From: Crocinitomicaceae bacterium
GTDB lineage: Bacteria; Bacteroidota; Bacteroidia; Flavobacteriales_D; Crocinitomicaceae
Length of the DNA stretch: 16,637 nt
Reading direction: 5' to 3'
Assembly (NCBI GenBank): GCA_015662935.1
Contig: DQTF01000249.1
Coordinates: forward strand, 1 to 16,637
The position numbers were made by a program, and so were the translations under genes. The first letter of the stretch is position 1; the number at the start of each line of letters is the position of its first letter. This document shows positions 6,632 to 15,225 of this stretch, piece after piece. The notes beneath the pieces were generated by a model. It did not search any database and was not told where the DNA came from. It was given only the letters and a program-made list of their open reading frames with translations.

Positions 6632-7227
6632 AAGACATAACTAATTGTTTACTAGCCATTTTTGTGATTAATTTTTCTTTCTCTCAGAAAACAGAAAGTG
6701 AAATTAACTCCATCCGTAAAGAACATTTAATTGAACTAAAAAATCCTGAAGCAGAGGTTTTAAATGAAGAAGAAATTGCTCATTTTAAAGGTTTGGACTA
6801 TTATGATTTCGACCCTTCTTTTCAACTTATCACAAGCTTCAAAAAAAGCAAAGGAAAGAAATTTGAAATGCCAACTTCCACAGAAAGAAAACCAATTTAC
6901 CGAAGATATGGATACGTATATTTTGAAATAGCAAATCAAAAATGCACGCTTGAAGTTTATCAAAATATGGCTTTAAAAAAGGAAAAAGAATTTAAAAACT
7001 ACTTGTTCATTCCCTTCAGAGATAAGACCTCTACAATCACAACCTATGGTGGCGGAAGGTTTTTAGACGCCAAAAAAATAAAAGGTAAGACAATGCTGCT
7101 AGATTTTAATCTAGCATACAATCCTTATTGTGCGTATTCTTATAGATACTCTTGCCCAATACCACCAGTAGTAAATACGCTAAACGTAGAAATTGAAGCA
7201 GGAGAAAAGGTGCCGATTGGGCATTAA
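6628..7227 (+). CDS. Secreted DUF1684 domain protein
   Basis: A 199-residue exported protein. Residues 1-19 form a signal peptide (hydrophobic LLAIFVINFSF, cleavage likely before Q20). The rest fits DUF1684: a helical start (IRKEHLIELKNP), LFIPFRDKTS (126-135), YGGGRFLD (140-147), LDFNLAYNP (158-166), SCPIPP (175-180), N183 and the closing EAGEKVP. These glycine, Asp-Phe-Asn and Cys-Pro residues are the family's conserved core. The biochemical role of DUF1684 is unknown to me; the location would be periplasm or outer membrane. The start overlaps the yggS stop by 4 nt, so it is probably co-expressed. Two cysteines (C168 and C175) could form a disulfide. Confidence 0.88.
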   Translation: MKDITNCLLAIFVINFSFSQKTESEINSIRKEHLIELKNPEAEVLNEEEIAHFKGLDYYDFDPSFQLITSFKKSKGKKFEMPTSTERKPIYRRYGYVYFEIANQKCTLEVYQNMALKKEKEFKNYLFIPFRDKTSTITTYGGGRFLDAKKIKGKTMLLDFNLAYNPYCAYSYRYSCPIPPVVNTLNVEIEAGEKVPIGH

Positions 7228-7266
7228 TTCTTTCGGGAAATGGGTAGATTTTATTACCTTTATTTC

Positions 7267-8589
7267 ATGCATTCAATTGTCACAAAGCTTAAATTTCTGA
7301 TTTTTTCTTTCTTAATCTGCTATTGCAACACTTCAACTGCTACACCAACGGACACCTTAAATATTCAAAATCAATGCTTATCAGTTCACAATCAGTGGAT
7401 GGACTTGATTATTGAATTGACAAAAAATACACCTGGTTATACAGCTCCTGTTGCATCAAGAACGTACAACTACTTGTCAATTGGCATGTATGAAGCTTCT
7501 TTGGGACTCTTACCTGGGAATTACTCTTTAGAGAATCAGATCTATGCTTATAAAAAACCTCAATTAGATGGAATTAACATTCAATCTTATCCATCTTTTG
7601 TGAATGCAATAAACTACTATTTAGTCTTGCACTTCTTTAAGAACATGTCACCAACTTACAAGCTCAAAGTAGAATCATTATTTAAAAAATTAAACAAACA
7701 TTGTTTTCTGCGTAAGAAAAACGATTTAGATAAGGAGGTAAAGTCATTAGTTCAAGCAATCCTAAGTGTTGCTAAAAGTGATGGGGCATCAAACGCTTGG
7801 AATAATAATTTTCCTTCCGACTACACTCCTCCAAATTGTGATGCTTGCTGGGTAAAGACTTCACCTGGATATATTTCTGCTCTTCAACCTTATTGGGGTG
7901 ATAATAAATTAATGATTCGAAAAAATAGAGTTATTTCTGAGAACATTCCATTTCTGCCCTTCTCTACCGATACAAATAGTGCTTTCTATACTGAGGTCGA
8001 TACAATTTTTAAAATGTATAAAAAACTAGACCAACATAAAATCAATACAGCTAAATACTGGGATGATGCTGCGGGTGTTTCTGGCACACCAGTTGGGCAC
8101 CTTTACCACATCGCTTGTCAAACGGCTAAAAATCAAAATTTAGATCTGCAAAAAACAGTAGAACTTTACACCTTGTTAGGTATCTCTCTAAATGATGCCG
8201 TAATAGAAAGCTGGCGTTTAAAATATTCCTACAATTTAATTCGCCCAATTACCTACATTCAAAAACACATTTCTCCCCAATTCAGTACTCCCATTCCTAC
8301 TCCTCCGTTTCCAGAATTCCCTTCAGGTCATTCTTATCAAGCTGGAGCTAGCAATCAAGTTTTTAATTACATTTTTGGTGATAAGTTATCTATATCTGAC
8401 AATGCAAATGAAAGAAGAGTTGATATTAATGGTGCAGTGAGAAACTTCCCTAATTTTAATCAAATGGCAGAAGAAATGTCAATTTCTCGATTTTTTGGAG
8501 GAATACATTACCTCCATACACTAACCATAAGTTTAGAATATGGACGACGAATAGGAAAGAACACCTTATCATCCATTAAGCTCCACTAG
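7267..8589 (+). CDS. Secreted vanadium-dependent haloperoxidase/PAP2-family protein
   Basis: This protein belongs to the vanadium haloperoxidase branch of the PAP2 superfamily. I place the start at ATG 7267 rather than 7240, because 7267 gives a standard signal peptide (KLKFLIFSFLI, then a Thr/Ser/Ala-rich cleavage region); the longer form has 449 residues. Numbered from 7240, the metal-binding residues are all present: K328 and R335 (KYSYNLIRP, a seven-residue step as in fungal chloroperoxidase K353/R360), the PSGH motif at 361-364 with H364 as acid-base, R417 in SISRFFGG and H423 in GGIHY (six-residue step as in R490/H496). It should therefore bind vanadate or phosphate. Whether it oxidises halides or is a phosphatase cannot be told from sequence. 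A TAG-ATG junction joins it directly to the next gene, which suggests joint function outside the cytoplasm. Confidence 0.85.
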   Translation: MHSIVTKLKFLIFSFLICYCNTSTATPTDTLNIQNQCLSVHNQWMDLIIELTKNTPGYTAPVASRTYNYLSIGMYEASLGLLPGNYSLENQIYAYKKPQLDGINIQSYPSFVNAINYYLVLHFFKNMSPTYKLKVESLFKKLNKHCFLRKKNDLDKEVKSLVQAILSVAKSDGASNAWNNNFPSDYTPPNCDACWVKTSPGYISALQPYWGDNKLMIRKNRVISENIPFLPFSTDTNSAFYTEVDTIFKMYKKLDQHKINTAKYWDDAAGVSGTPVGHLYHIACQTAKNQNLDLQKTVELYTLLGISLNDAVIESWRLKYSYNLIRPITYIQKHISPQFSTPIPTPPFPEFPSGHSYQAGASNQVFNYIFGDKLSISDNANERRVDINGAVRNFPNFNQMAEEMSISRFFGGIHYLHTLTISLEYGRRIGKNTLSSIKLH

Positions 8590-10212
8590 ATGCGTAAACT
8601 AACAATCACATTTTCCTTATTGGTAAGCATTTCTACAATTGCTCAAAAATTTACAGAAGTAAGTAATCAAGTTGGAATAGACTACCAATACCCCGGTTTA
8701 GATGTTCAAGAAATTGGTGCTGGAATAACGATACTCGATGTAAATAATGATGGATGGGATGACATCTTTCAAGCTGGAGGGATTTTTCCTTCTAAATTGT
8801 GGCTCAATAAAAAAGGCAAATTTATTGATGCGACTAACGAATATGGTCTAAATGTAATTGACAGTATTTTTGTTCAAGGAGCAGTTTCAGGTGATTTTGA
8901 CAATGATGGCTACACTGATTTGTTCATTGCAAACATGGGAATACCTCCACACAGAGGAGACAACCATCCTCCTATCTTACTTAAAAATGTAAAAGGGAAA
9001 GCTTTTAAAGTAGTCTTGCAAAATAGTTTTACCCAAAAAGGGAATTACCCTGGAGCGACTTGGGGAGACATCAATAATGATGGTTTTTTAGATTTATTTG
9101 TGGTCAATTATGTAGAAGAAATTGGTAATACATTTGACAGTTTAGGCAATGCAAACGCCTACACTCCTTTTTGTCTTCCTAATCAACTTTTCTTAAACAA
9201 TTCAGGACTTTCTTTTAAGAATGTTGCTAAAGAATTTAATCTAGATAACGAGGGGTGTGGACTCGCCTGTTGTTTCACAGATTTTGACAACGATAATGAC
9301 ATTGATTTAATTCTGCTCAATGATTTTGGACATTTCAATGGAATAGGGAATCGTATCTATAGAAATGAATTTCCTAAGCAACAGTTCATCGACCTTTCTG
9401 ATTCTCTTAATTTTTACGATGAGTTTTATGCAATGGGAGTTGGTCCTGGTGATTTTAACAATGACGGAAAATTGGATTACTACTTAACTAATATTGGTAG
9501 AAATAGATTAATGACCAATCAATTAAATGGTTTTTTTGACGTAGCACAAAAACTAAATGTGGATACTCAATTTCATCATGAATCAGTTCTTTCAACTAGT
9601 TGGTCTGGGATATTCTTTGATGCAGAAAACGATGGGGACCAAGACTTATTTGTCGCAAAAGGGTACCTAGAATCAATGGAATCAAATGCTGTATTAGATC
9701 AAAATAAATTCTTCATCAATGATGGCAATGGTAATTTTGAGGATAGAAGTATTCTTTCACAATTAAATGATAGCATTGTTCAACGCGGAGCGGCAACATT
9801 AGATTATAACCATGACGGTTATCTTGATTTAGTAACTGGAGTAATAAAGGACACACGTAGCGAACTCGCTCGAACAAGTCAAAAAATTAAACTATATAGA
9901 AATGATTCAGACAAACAAAACAATTGGATTGGGTTTAAATTAATAGGTTCTGAAAATGTTAATTCAGATTGTATTGGTTGTAGCGTCACTATAAAAATGA
10001 AAAATGGAGCTATCCAAATTAAAGAAGTAGATGGTGGATCAGGACATAATTCTCAATCGACTAAAGTTTTATATTTTGGTTTGGGGGAACAAAAATGTGC
10101 TAAAAACATTTCTATTCAATGGCTTGGAAATAGTGAGCAAGAAATAAAAGAGCTAAAATCAGGTAGGGTTTATGAAGTAAAATTGAATGGTAAAATCAAA
10201 AAAATCTACTAG
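8590..10212 (+). CDS. Secreted FG-GAP/VCBS repeat protein with ASPIC/UnbV domain (CRTAC1-like)
   Basis: A 540-residue exported protein with a signal peptide at 1-18 (cleavage near IAQ). Seven Ca2+-binding loops of the form DxNxDGxxD are visible at 50-58, 102-110, 160-168, 231-239, 288-296, 344-352 and 405-413, enough for a seven-bladed integrin-alpha-like beta-propeller. The fourth loop has N in place of the glycine (DFDNDNDID). The C-terminal part (about 463-530), with CSVTIKMKNGAIQIKEV, DGGSGHNSQS and VLYFGLGE, is the ASPIC/UnbV domain. Five cysteines lie in two clusters (C195, C223, C227, C228 and C461/C464), possibly disulfides. Function of this family is not defined; adhesion or carbohydrate/protein binding is usually assumed. 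No T9SS sorting domain is evident at the C-terminus. It starts on the base after the haloperoxidase stop codon. Confidence 0.9.
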   Translation: MRKLTITFSLLVSISTIAQKFTEVSNQVGIDYQYPGLDVQEIGAGITILDVNNDGWDDIFQAGGIFPSKLWLNKKGKFIDATNEYGLNVIDSIFVQGAVSGDFDNDGYTDLFIANMGIPPHRGDNHPPILLKNVKGKAFKVVLQNSFTQKGNYPGATWGDINNDGFLDLFVVNYVEEIGNTFDSLGNANAYTPFCLPNQLFLNNSGLSFKNVAKEFNLDNEGCGLACCFTDFDNDNDIDLILLNDFGHFNGIGNRIYRNEFPKQQFIDLSDSLNFYDEFYAMGVGPGDFNNDGKLDYYLTNIGRNRLMTNQLNGFFDVAQKLNVDTQFHHESVLSTSWSGIFFDAENDGDQDLFVAKGYLESMESNAVLDQNKFFINDGNGNFEDRSILSQLNDSIVQRGAATLDYNHDGYLDLVTGVIKDTRSELARTSQKIKLYRNDSDKQNNWIGFKLIGSENVNSDCIGCSVTIKMKNGAIQIKEVDGGSGHNSQSTKVLYFGLGEQKCAKNISIQWLGNSEQEIKELKSGRVYEVKLNGKIKKIY

Positions 10213-10250
10213 TTTTTCTAATTTTCTGTACCTTTTTCTTTTAATTCAAT

Positions 10251-10258
10251 TATATTTG
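10251..10258 (+). promoter_or_regulatory. -7 promoter box of the outer-membrane protein gene
   Basis: TATATTTG matches TAnnTTTG and is followed by GAG and a leader, with the ATG 21 nt after the box. No TTG lies 19 nt upstream, so the -33 element is not called. It suggests the next gene is transcribed separately from the haloperoxidase pair. Confidence 0.6.
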
Positions 10259-10279
10259 AGATAACATCATCACCGAACT

Positions 10280-10972
10280 ATGAAAAAAGTATTACTCTTT
10301 TTAACTTTTACGCTTCTAATGAGCATTACTTATGCTCAGCCATACAAAACAATAAAAACTTACAAACCATACAAATGGATGCTTGGTATAAGTTGGAGTG
10401 CAATCGATGATGACGGAAGACAATTTGAAGGACTTTTCGATTACGCAAATTGGAACTACATGGTTTATCCTTCAAAACTTTCATTGGATCGTTATTTCAA
10501 ATACGGATGGAGCATGGAAGTTGCTGCAACATACGAGCAATACAAGCCCGGACTTTTAGTGAATGACTCAACAAATGCTTACGGAACTTTCTTTGCTTTT
10601 GATGTAAACGGAAAATATTCTTTCTATCAGAAATATGCACCGAGAATGAGGTGGCTTGACCCCTATTTCACTTTTGGGGTTGGTTATACATACCGAGATA
10701 GCGCCAACACAGCGAAACATGTACCAACAGTTAACCTAGGTTTTGGTATTAATTTCTGGATTGTGAAATCAATTGGAATTCGATTACATTCCAATGCTAA
10801 AATTGGTGTTTACCCAGGCTTCTGGACAACTCACACTAATTACTTGCAACATTCTGCAGGACTCGTTTTCAGATGGGGAGAAGGAAAGAAAAGTAGCAAT
10901 GGTGATTTTGGTAGAAAGAAAAACAAATGGACACACAAAAAGCCTAAATACAAGCAAAATAAAGGACATTAA
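10280..10972 (+). CDS. Outer-membrane beta-barrel protein with basic C-terminal tail
   Basis: A 230-residue protein with a clear signal peptide (KKVLLFLTFTLLMSITYA, cleavage before Q20). The mature part has alternating aromatic and glycine-rich strands typical of a small outer-membrane barrel: WMLGISWS, SMEVAATYEQY, TFFAFDVNGKYSFY, YFTFGVGYTYRD, VNLGFGINFW, IGIRLHSNAKIG and HSAGLVFRW. I count about seven or eight strands; porin-like or OmpA-barrel-like fold is inferred, and I do not recognise the subfamily. Unusually, after the last strand (ending about residue 200) there is a 30-residue tail with 11 Lys/Arg and only two acidic residues, so the barrel does not end in the usual terminal aromatic. 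The gene sits between the secreted pair and uvrA, with no obvious functional link to uvrA. Confidence 0.78.
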   Translation: MKKVLLFLTFTLLMSITYAQPYKTIKTYKPYKWMLGISWSAIDDDGRQFEGLFDYANWNYMVYPSKLSLDRYFKYGWSMEVAATYEQYKPGLLVNDSTNAYGTFFAFDVNGKYSFYQKYAPRMRWLDPYFTFGVGYTYRDSANTAKHVPTVNLGFGINFWIVKSIGIRLHSNAKIGVYPGFWTTHTNYLQHSAGLVFRWGEGKKSSNGDFGRKKNKWTHKKPKYKQNKGH

Positions 10973-10989
10973 TTCTTTAATTTTCTCCC

Positions 10990-13767
10990 TTGAAACAGAA
11001 ATACATCGAAATAAAAGGTGCAAGAATGCACAACCTTAAAAACATTGATGTTAAAATTCCTCATGGAAAATTTACTGTGATAACAGGGCTTTCTGGTTCT
11101 GGAAAATCATCACTTGCATTCGACACTCTTTTTGCAGAAGGACAACGTAGATATATTGAAAGTCTTTCTTCTTATGCTCGGCAATTCTTAGGAAAACTAA
11201 ACAAACCTGAGGCTGACTATATCAAAGGAATTGCACCAGCTATTGCTATTGAGCAAAAAGTCACAACAAACAATCCTCGTTCTACCGTTGGTACAACAAC
11301 AGAGATTTATGACTATCTAAAAGTCTTGTTCGCAAGAATTGGCAAGACCATTTCCCCTATCTCCGGAAAGGAAGTCAAAAAAAATAACGTTGCGGATGTC
11401 ATTGACTTTTTAAGGAAGCAAGAGAAAGGTTCTCGACAAGTAATTCTTGCACCACTTGAAGGCTGGAAGAAATATGGTAACGACAGACAGTTAGACATCC
11501 TCAAGAAACAAGGTTATGTTCGACTATTTTTAAAGGGTGAATTTATCCTTATCGAAGATATTGTAAAAAACATTCCGAAGAATATTTCCAAATCAATGTT
11601 AGTCATTGATAGAATTGCCATTGATTTTTCAGATGATGATAACATCTCAAGGTACGGCGATTCTATTTCGCTCGCTTTCGCTGAAGGAAATGGAGAATGC
11701 ATCATTCATTCTGTTGCAACAAAAAAGAATAAAACCTTTTCGAACCTTTTTGCTCTGGACGGAATGGAATTTCAAGAACCCAATGAACATTTCTTTACAT
11801 TTAACAATCCTTACGGAGCATGTAAAAAATGTGAAGGCTTTGGAATGGTGATTGGCATTGACCCAAACTTGATAGTCCCGAACAAGAACCTAAGCCTATT
11901 TGAAGGAGCAGTAATGCCTTGGAAAGGAGAGAAAATGAGTCGATACAAAGACAAGTTTATTGACAAAGCAGATGGTTTTCCAATCCACCGACCAATCAAT
12001 GAATTAACAGAAGAGGAATTAGACCTGCTTTGGAACGGTTCAAAAACAGTCAAGGGAATCAATGACTTTTTCAAATTCGTTGAAAGTAAGTCCTATAAAA
12101 TTCAATACCGCGTGATGCTTTCTCGTTATCGAGGAAAAACAGGTTGCAGTGATTGCAAAGGAACTCGCTTGAGAAAAGATGCATCCTTCGTCAAAGTTGA
12201 CAAACACTCAATCATGGACGTTGTTTTGATGCCAATTGAAGATGCTTTAACATTCTTCGAGAACCTTAAAACGAATAAGCACGATTCACAAATCACGAAG
12301 CGAATTCTACCAGAAATAACAAGTAGGTTGCAATTTTTAAAAGAAGTTGGGCTCGGATACTTGACACTAAACAGAGCATCCAGCACACTTTCTGGCGGGG
12401 AATCTCAACGCATCCATTTAGCAACTTCCATAGGTAGTAGTTTGGTCGGTGCAATGTACATTCTCGATGAACCTTCTATCGGACTGCATCCTAGAGATAC
12501 CGAACGATTAATCACCGTCCTAAAATCACTACGCGACATTGGCAACACAGTAATTGTCGTTGAGCACGAAGAAGACATCATGAAGGAAGCCGACGAGATT
12601 TTAGATATCGGCCCAATGGCTGGCGCCTATGGCGGAGAAATTGTGTTTCAAGGTGTTCACAAGGATTTAATAAAAGCAAAGAAAAGTCTTACCGCTAAAT
12701 ACCTAACAGGAGAAGAAGAAATTCCAGTTCCATCCAAAAGAAGAAAATCGAAGAATAAATTAAGTGTTAAAGGAGCTCGACAGCATAACTTAAAGAACGT
12801 CGACGTTGATTTCCCTTTGCATAGTATCGTTTGTGTCACAGGTGTTAGTGGTTCAGGTAAATCTACCTTAGTAAAGGACATTTTGTTACCTGCAGTAAAG
12901 AAAGAATTGGGAATTTATGGTGATAAGCAAGGAGAATTCAAAACCTTCTCTGGAGATATGCAACACATCAAAGCAGTGGAGTTTGTAAATCAGAATCCGA
13001 TTGGGAAATCATCTCGAAGTAATCCAATAACTTATGTAAAAGCCTTTGACGATATCCGAGACTTGTATTCACGTTTGCCATTAGCAAAGGTTCGAGGCTA
13101 CAAACCCGGTTTCTTTAGTTTCAATGTCGACGGAGGTCGTTGTGAAGTTTGCGAAGGCGAAGGTGATATAACGGTAAGTATGCAGTTTATGGCAGACGTT
13201 TATCTGACCTGCGATCAATGCAAAGGATCTCGCTACAAAGCAGAAACACTAGAAATAGAATACCGAGGAAAGTCAATTTCTGACTTACTACAAATGGATA
13301 TTGAAAGCGCTTTTGAATTCTTCGGAGAAAGCAATGAACGCTTGGAGAAAAAGATTACTGCTAAGATTTCGCCTCTAGTAAAGGTTGGCTTAGGTTACTT
13401 AAAACTAGGACAGGCATCTAGCACTTTGAGTGGTGGAGAAGCGCAAAGAATCAAACTAGCATCCTTCCTTGCAAAAGGCAGCGCAAGTCCTTCTACCCTA
13501 TTTATTTTTGACGAACCTACAACGGGTCTTCATTTTCACGATGTCAGAAAACTACTCATTGCTTTTGATGAACTTATCAATACGGGGCATTCTATCATTG
13601 TTATTGAACACAATTTAGACGTCATCAAATATGCAGATTGGATAATTGACATCGGCCCAGAAGGTGGAATTAATGGTGGGAATATTCTATTTACAGGCAC
13701 ACCCGAAGAATGTATAAAGGATAAGGAAAGTCATACAGGAGAGTATTTGAAAGAGAAACTCAATTAA
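10990..13767 (+). CDS. uvrA: Excinuclease ABC subunit A (UvrA), TTG start
   Basis: UvrA is the damage-sensing ATPase of nucleotide excision repair; it works as a dimer with UvrB and hands damaged DNA to UvrBC. The 925-residue protein is full length and has two ABC modules. First module: Walker A GLSGSGKSS (33-41), zinc cysteines C278/C281 and C386/C389, signature LSGGESQR (467-474), Walker B with LDEP (492-495). Second module: Walker A GVSGSGKST (618-626), zinc cysteines C718/C721 and C741/C744 flanking the conserved beta hairpin, signature LSGGEAQR (813-820), Walker B FDEP (840-843). TTG at 10990 is the only start that gives the normal N-terminus (KQKYIEIKGARMHNLKN): an in-frame TAA lies at 10978-10980 and the first ATG is internal (codon 13). 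The TTG comes 4 nt after TAATTTTC, so a near-leaderless mRNA is possible. It converges with the following symporter gene. Confidence 0.97.
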   Translation: MKQKYIEIKGARMHNLKNIDVKIPHGKFTVITGLSGSGKSSLAFDTLFAEGQRRYIESLSSYARQFLGKLNKPEADYIKGIAPAIAIEQKVTTNNPRSTVGTTTEIYDYLKVLFARIGKTISPISGKEVKKNNVADVIDFLRKQEKGSRQVILAPLEGWKKYGNDRQLDILKKQGYVRLFLKGEFILIEDIVKNIPKNISKSMLVIDRIAIDFSDDDNISRYGDSISLAFAEGNGECIIHSVATKKNKTFSNLFALDGMEFQEPNEHFFTFNNPYGACKKCEGFGMVIGIDPNLIVPNKNLSLFEGAVMPWKGEKMSRYKDKFIDKADGFPIHRPINELTEEELDLLWNGSKTVKGINDFFKFVESKSYKIQYRVMLSRYRGKTGCSDCKGTRLRKDASFVKVDKHSIMDVVLMPIEDALTFFENLKTNKHDSQITKRILPEITSRLQFLKEVGLGYLTLNRASSTLSGGESQRIHLATSIGSSLVGAMYILDEPSIGLHPRDTERLITVLKSLRDIGNTVIVVEHEEDIMKEADEILDIGPMAGAYGGEIVFQGVHKDLIKAKKSLTAKYLTGEEEIPVPSKRRKSKNKLSVKGARQHNLKNVDVDFPLHSIVCVTGVSGSGKSTLVKDILLPAVKKELGIYGDKQGEFKTFSGDMQHIKAVEFVNQNPIGKSSRSNPITYVKAFDDIRDLYSRLPLAKVRGYKPGFFSFNVDGGRCEVCEGEGDITVSMQFMADVYLTCDQCKGSRYKAETLEIEYRGKSISDLLQMDIESAFEFFGESNERLEKKITAKISPLVKVGLGYLKLGQASSTLSGGEAQRIKLASFLAKGSASPSTLFIFDEPTTGLHFHDVRKLLIAFDELINTGHSIIVIEHNLDVIKYADWIIDIGPEGGINGGNILFTGTPEECIKDKESHTGEYLKEKLN

Positions 13768-13823
13768 AAATTCGTAATTAAAAAAGAAGAATAGAATTTA
13801 CCTACCATTTCATTCTTAAATAA
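13768..13823. terminator. Possible weak shared terminator between convergent uvrA and the symporter
   Basis: Only 56 bp separate the stops of these convergent genes. The segment has an imperfect inverted repeat (AAGAATAGAA near 13785 against TTTCATTCTT near 13808) with A-runs before it, which could act on both strands. The stem is interrupted, so this call is weak. Confidence 0.25.
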
Positions 13824-15221
13824 TCAATACCCTTCGCTTTTTGCAATAATCGCACTAACTGTAGCATCACTTGTTACATTAACAACCGTTCTACACATAT
13901 CCAAAATTCGATCTACAGGAAACACAATTGCAATCCACAGAGGATTTAATCCTATTGAGTCAAGGACAATCATTAACATAATCAATCCTGCACTCGGAAC
14001 AGCTGCTGCTCCTATCGAAGCAAGTGTTGCAGTCGCTACAATTCCCAATTGTTGCATCATCGATAAATCAACATCGTGGTATTGTGCTAAGAAAATTACG
14101 GCAATTGCCTGATACAAAGATGTCCCATCCATGTTGACCGTTGCGCCGATTGGCAAAACAAAATCTGATACTTTCTCAGGAACTTTTAAATTCTCTGTTA
14201 CACATTCAATCGTAATAGGTAGAGTTGCAGCACTAGAACTGGTAGAGAATGCTAAGAACTGCGCAGGACTCAATCCCTTAAAAAAATCAGTGTAAGATAT
14301 TCTCACTCCAAAAACTCTTAATAGTAAAGGATAGAAACCAAAAAGCATCAGCATTAGTCCTCCAAAGACAATCAAAGTGTAATAACCGAGTGCAACAAAA
14401 ATATCCAATAGCTGATCTAAATTATCGGCTGATTTAGCCAAAACTCCCGCCATTAAACAAAAAACAAAAAACGGCGCATAATCCATCACGATGTGCACCA
14501 TTTTAATGAAGATGTCATTCATTCCATCGAAAAATGAACGGACAGTTTCTGTCTTTTCTTTCGGCATTAAAATCATTGAAATCCCGAAGAACAGTGCAAA
14601 GAAAATTACTTGCAACATCAACTTACCATTACCTAAAGCTTGAATTAAATTACTGGGAACCATATCCACCAATGGTTGCAAAGGGCTTTGGTTTTTATTG
14701 GCATTTTTTGCTTCATTCTTAGCTGCAGCCTTTTGATAATCAGCAGATTCCATATCAGAATTCAACTTCAACCTAACCTCTGCTAATTTCTCTTCAGACA
14801 CAGTTGCCATGATGTTACGACCATCTTTGACTTCAATATTATTGTCTGTTGCCCACACTTCATATTCTAAGCGATGATTGATTTTCGTTTCATCATTTTT
14901 CTGCACTCCTGGCTGAAAGAAATTAACTAATAGTAAACCAACTGAAACAGAAAAAACCGTCGTAATAAGATACATTCCAAGTGTTTTGGCTCCCATTCTT
15001 CCAAGTTTAGATGGATCGCCAAGACCTGCTACACCTGTGATGATTGAGAATAACACTAAAGGAACAGCGATGAATTTCAAGATATTGATGAATATCACAC
15101 CGAATGGATCAATCCAATTAGATGTAAAACCATTCCACCCCATAGCGCCAGAGATTATCGACCAGATAATTCCGAGAACCATAGCAATAAGTATCTTCCA
15201 ATGCAGTGCTAATTTTTTCAT
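13824..15221 (-). CDS. Dicarboxylate/amino acid:cation symporter (DAACS, GltP/GltT-like)
   Basis: This 465-residue inner-membrane protein belongs to the Glt/EAAT family, which takes up glutamate, aspartate or C4-dicarboxylates with Na+ or H+. Family landmarks are the HP1 serine motif SSSAATLP (328-335), NMDGT in TM7 (363-367), the HP2 segment SIGAAAVPSAG (402-412), and TM8 DRILDMCRTVVNVTSD (437-452). R444 with the acidic partner D441 is the pair that binds the side-chain carboxylate, which argues for acidic substrates over neutral ones. Between TM3 and TM4, residues 107-180 form a long charged stretch (rich in K, E, N and Q), larger than the short loop in GltPh; total length exceeds the usual 400-440. 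Exact substrate and coupling ion are not decided by sequence. Its promoter (TTG, 19 nt, TAATTTCA) ends 4 nt before the ATG. Confidence 0.93.
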   Translation of the reverse strand: MKKLALHWKILIAMVLGIIWSIISGAMGWNGFTSNWIDPFGVIFINILKFIAVPLVLFSIITGVAGLGDPSKLGRMGAKTLGMYLITTVFSVSVGLLLVNFFQPGVQKNDETKINHRLEYEVWATDNNIEVKDGRNIMATVSEEKLAEVRLKLNSDMESADYQKAAAKNEAKNANKNQSPLQPLVDMVPSNLIQALGNGKLMLQVIFFALFFGISMILMPKEKTETVRSFFDGMNDIFIKMVHIVMDYAPFFVFCLMAGVLAKSADNLDQLLDIFVALGYYTLIVFGGLMLMLFGFYPLLLRVFGVRISYTDFFKGLSPAQFLAFSTSSSAATLPITIECVTENLKVPEKVSDFVLPIGATVNMDGTSLYQAIAVIFLAQYHDVDLSMMQQLGIVATATLASIGAAAVPSAGLIMLMIVLDSIGLNPLWIAIVFPVDRILDMCRTVVNVTSDATVSAIIAKSEGY

Positions 15222-15225
15222 GAGT

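Noticed and set aside
7240..7266. Upstream ATG for the haloperoxidase-family gene
   Set aside because: It would add nine residues (MGRFYYLYF) before a well-formed signal peptide that starts at 7267; the later start fits export better.
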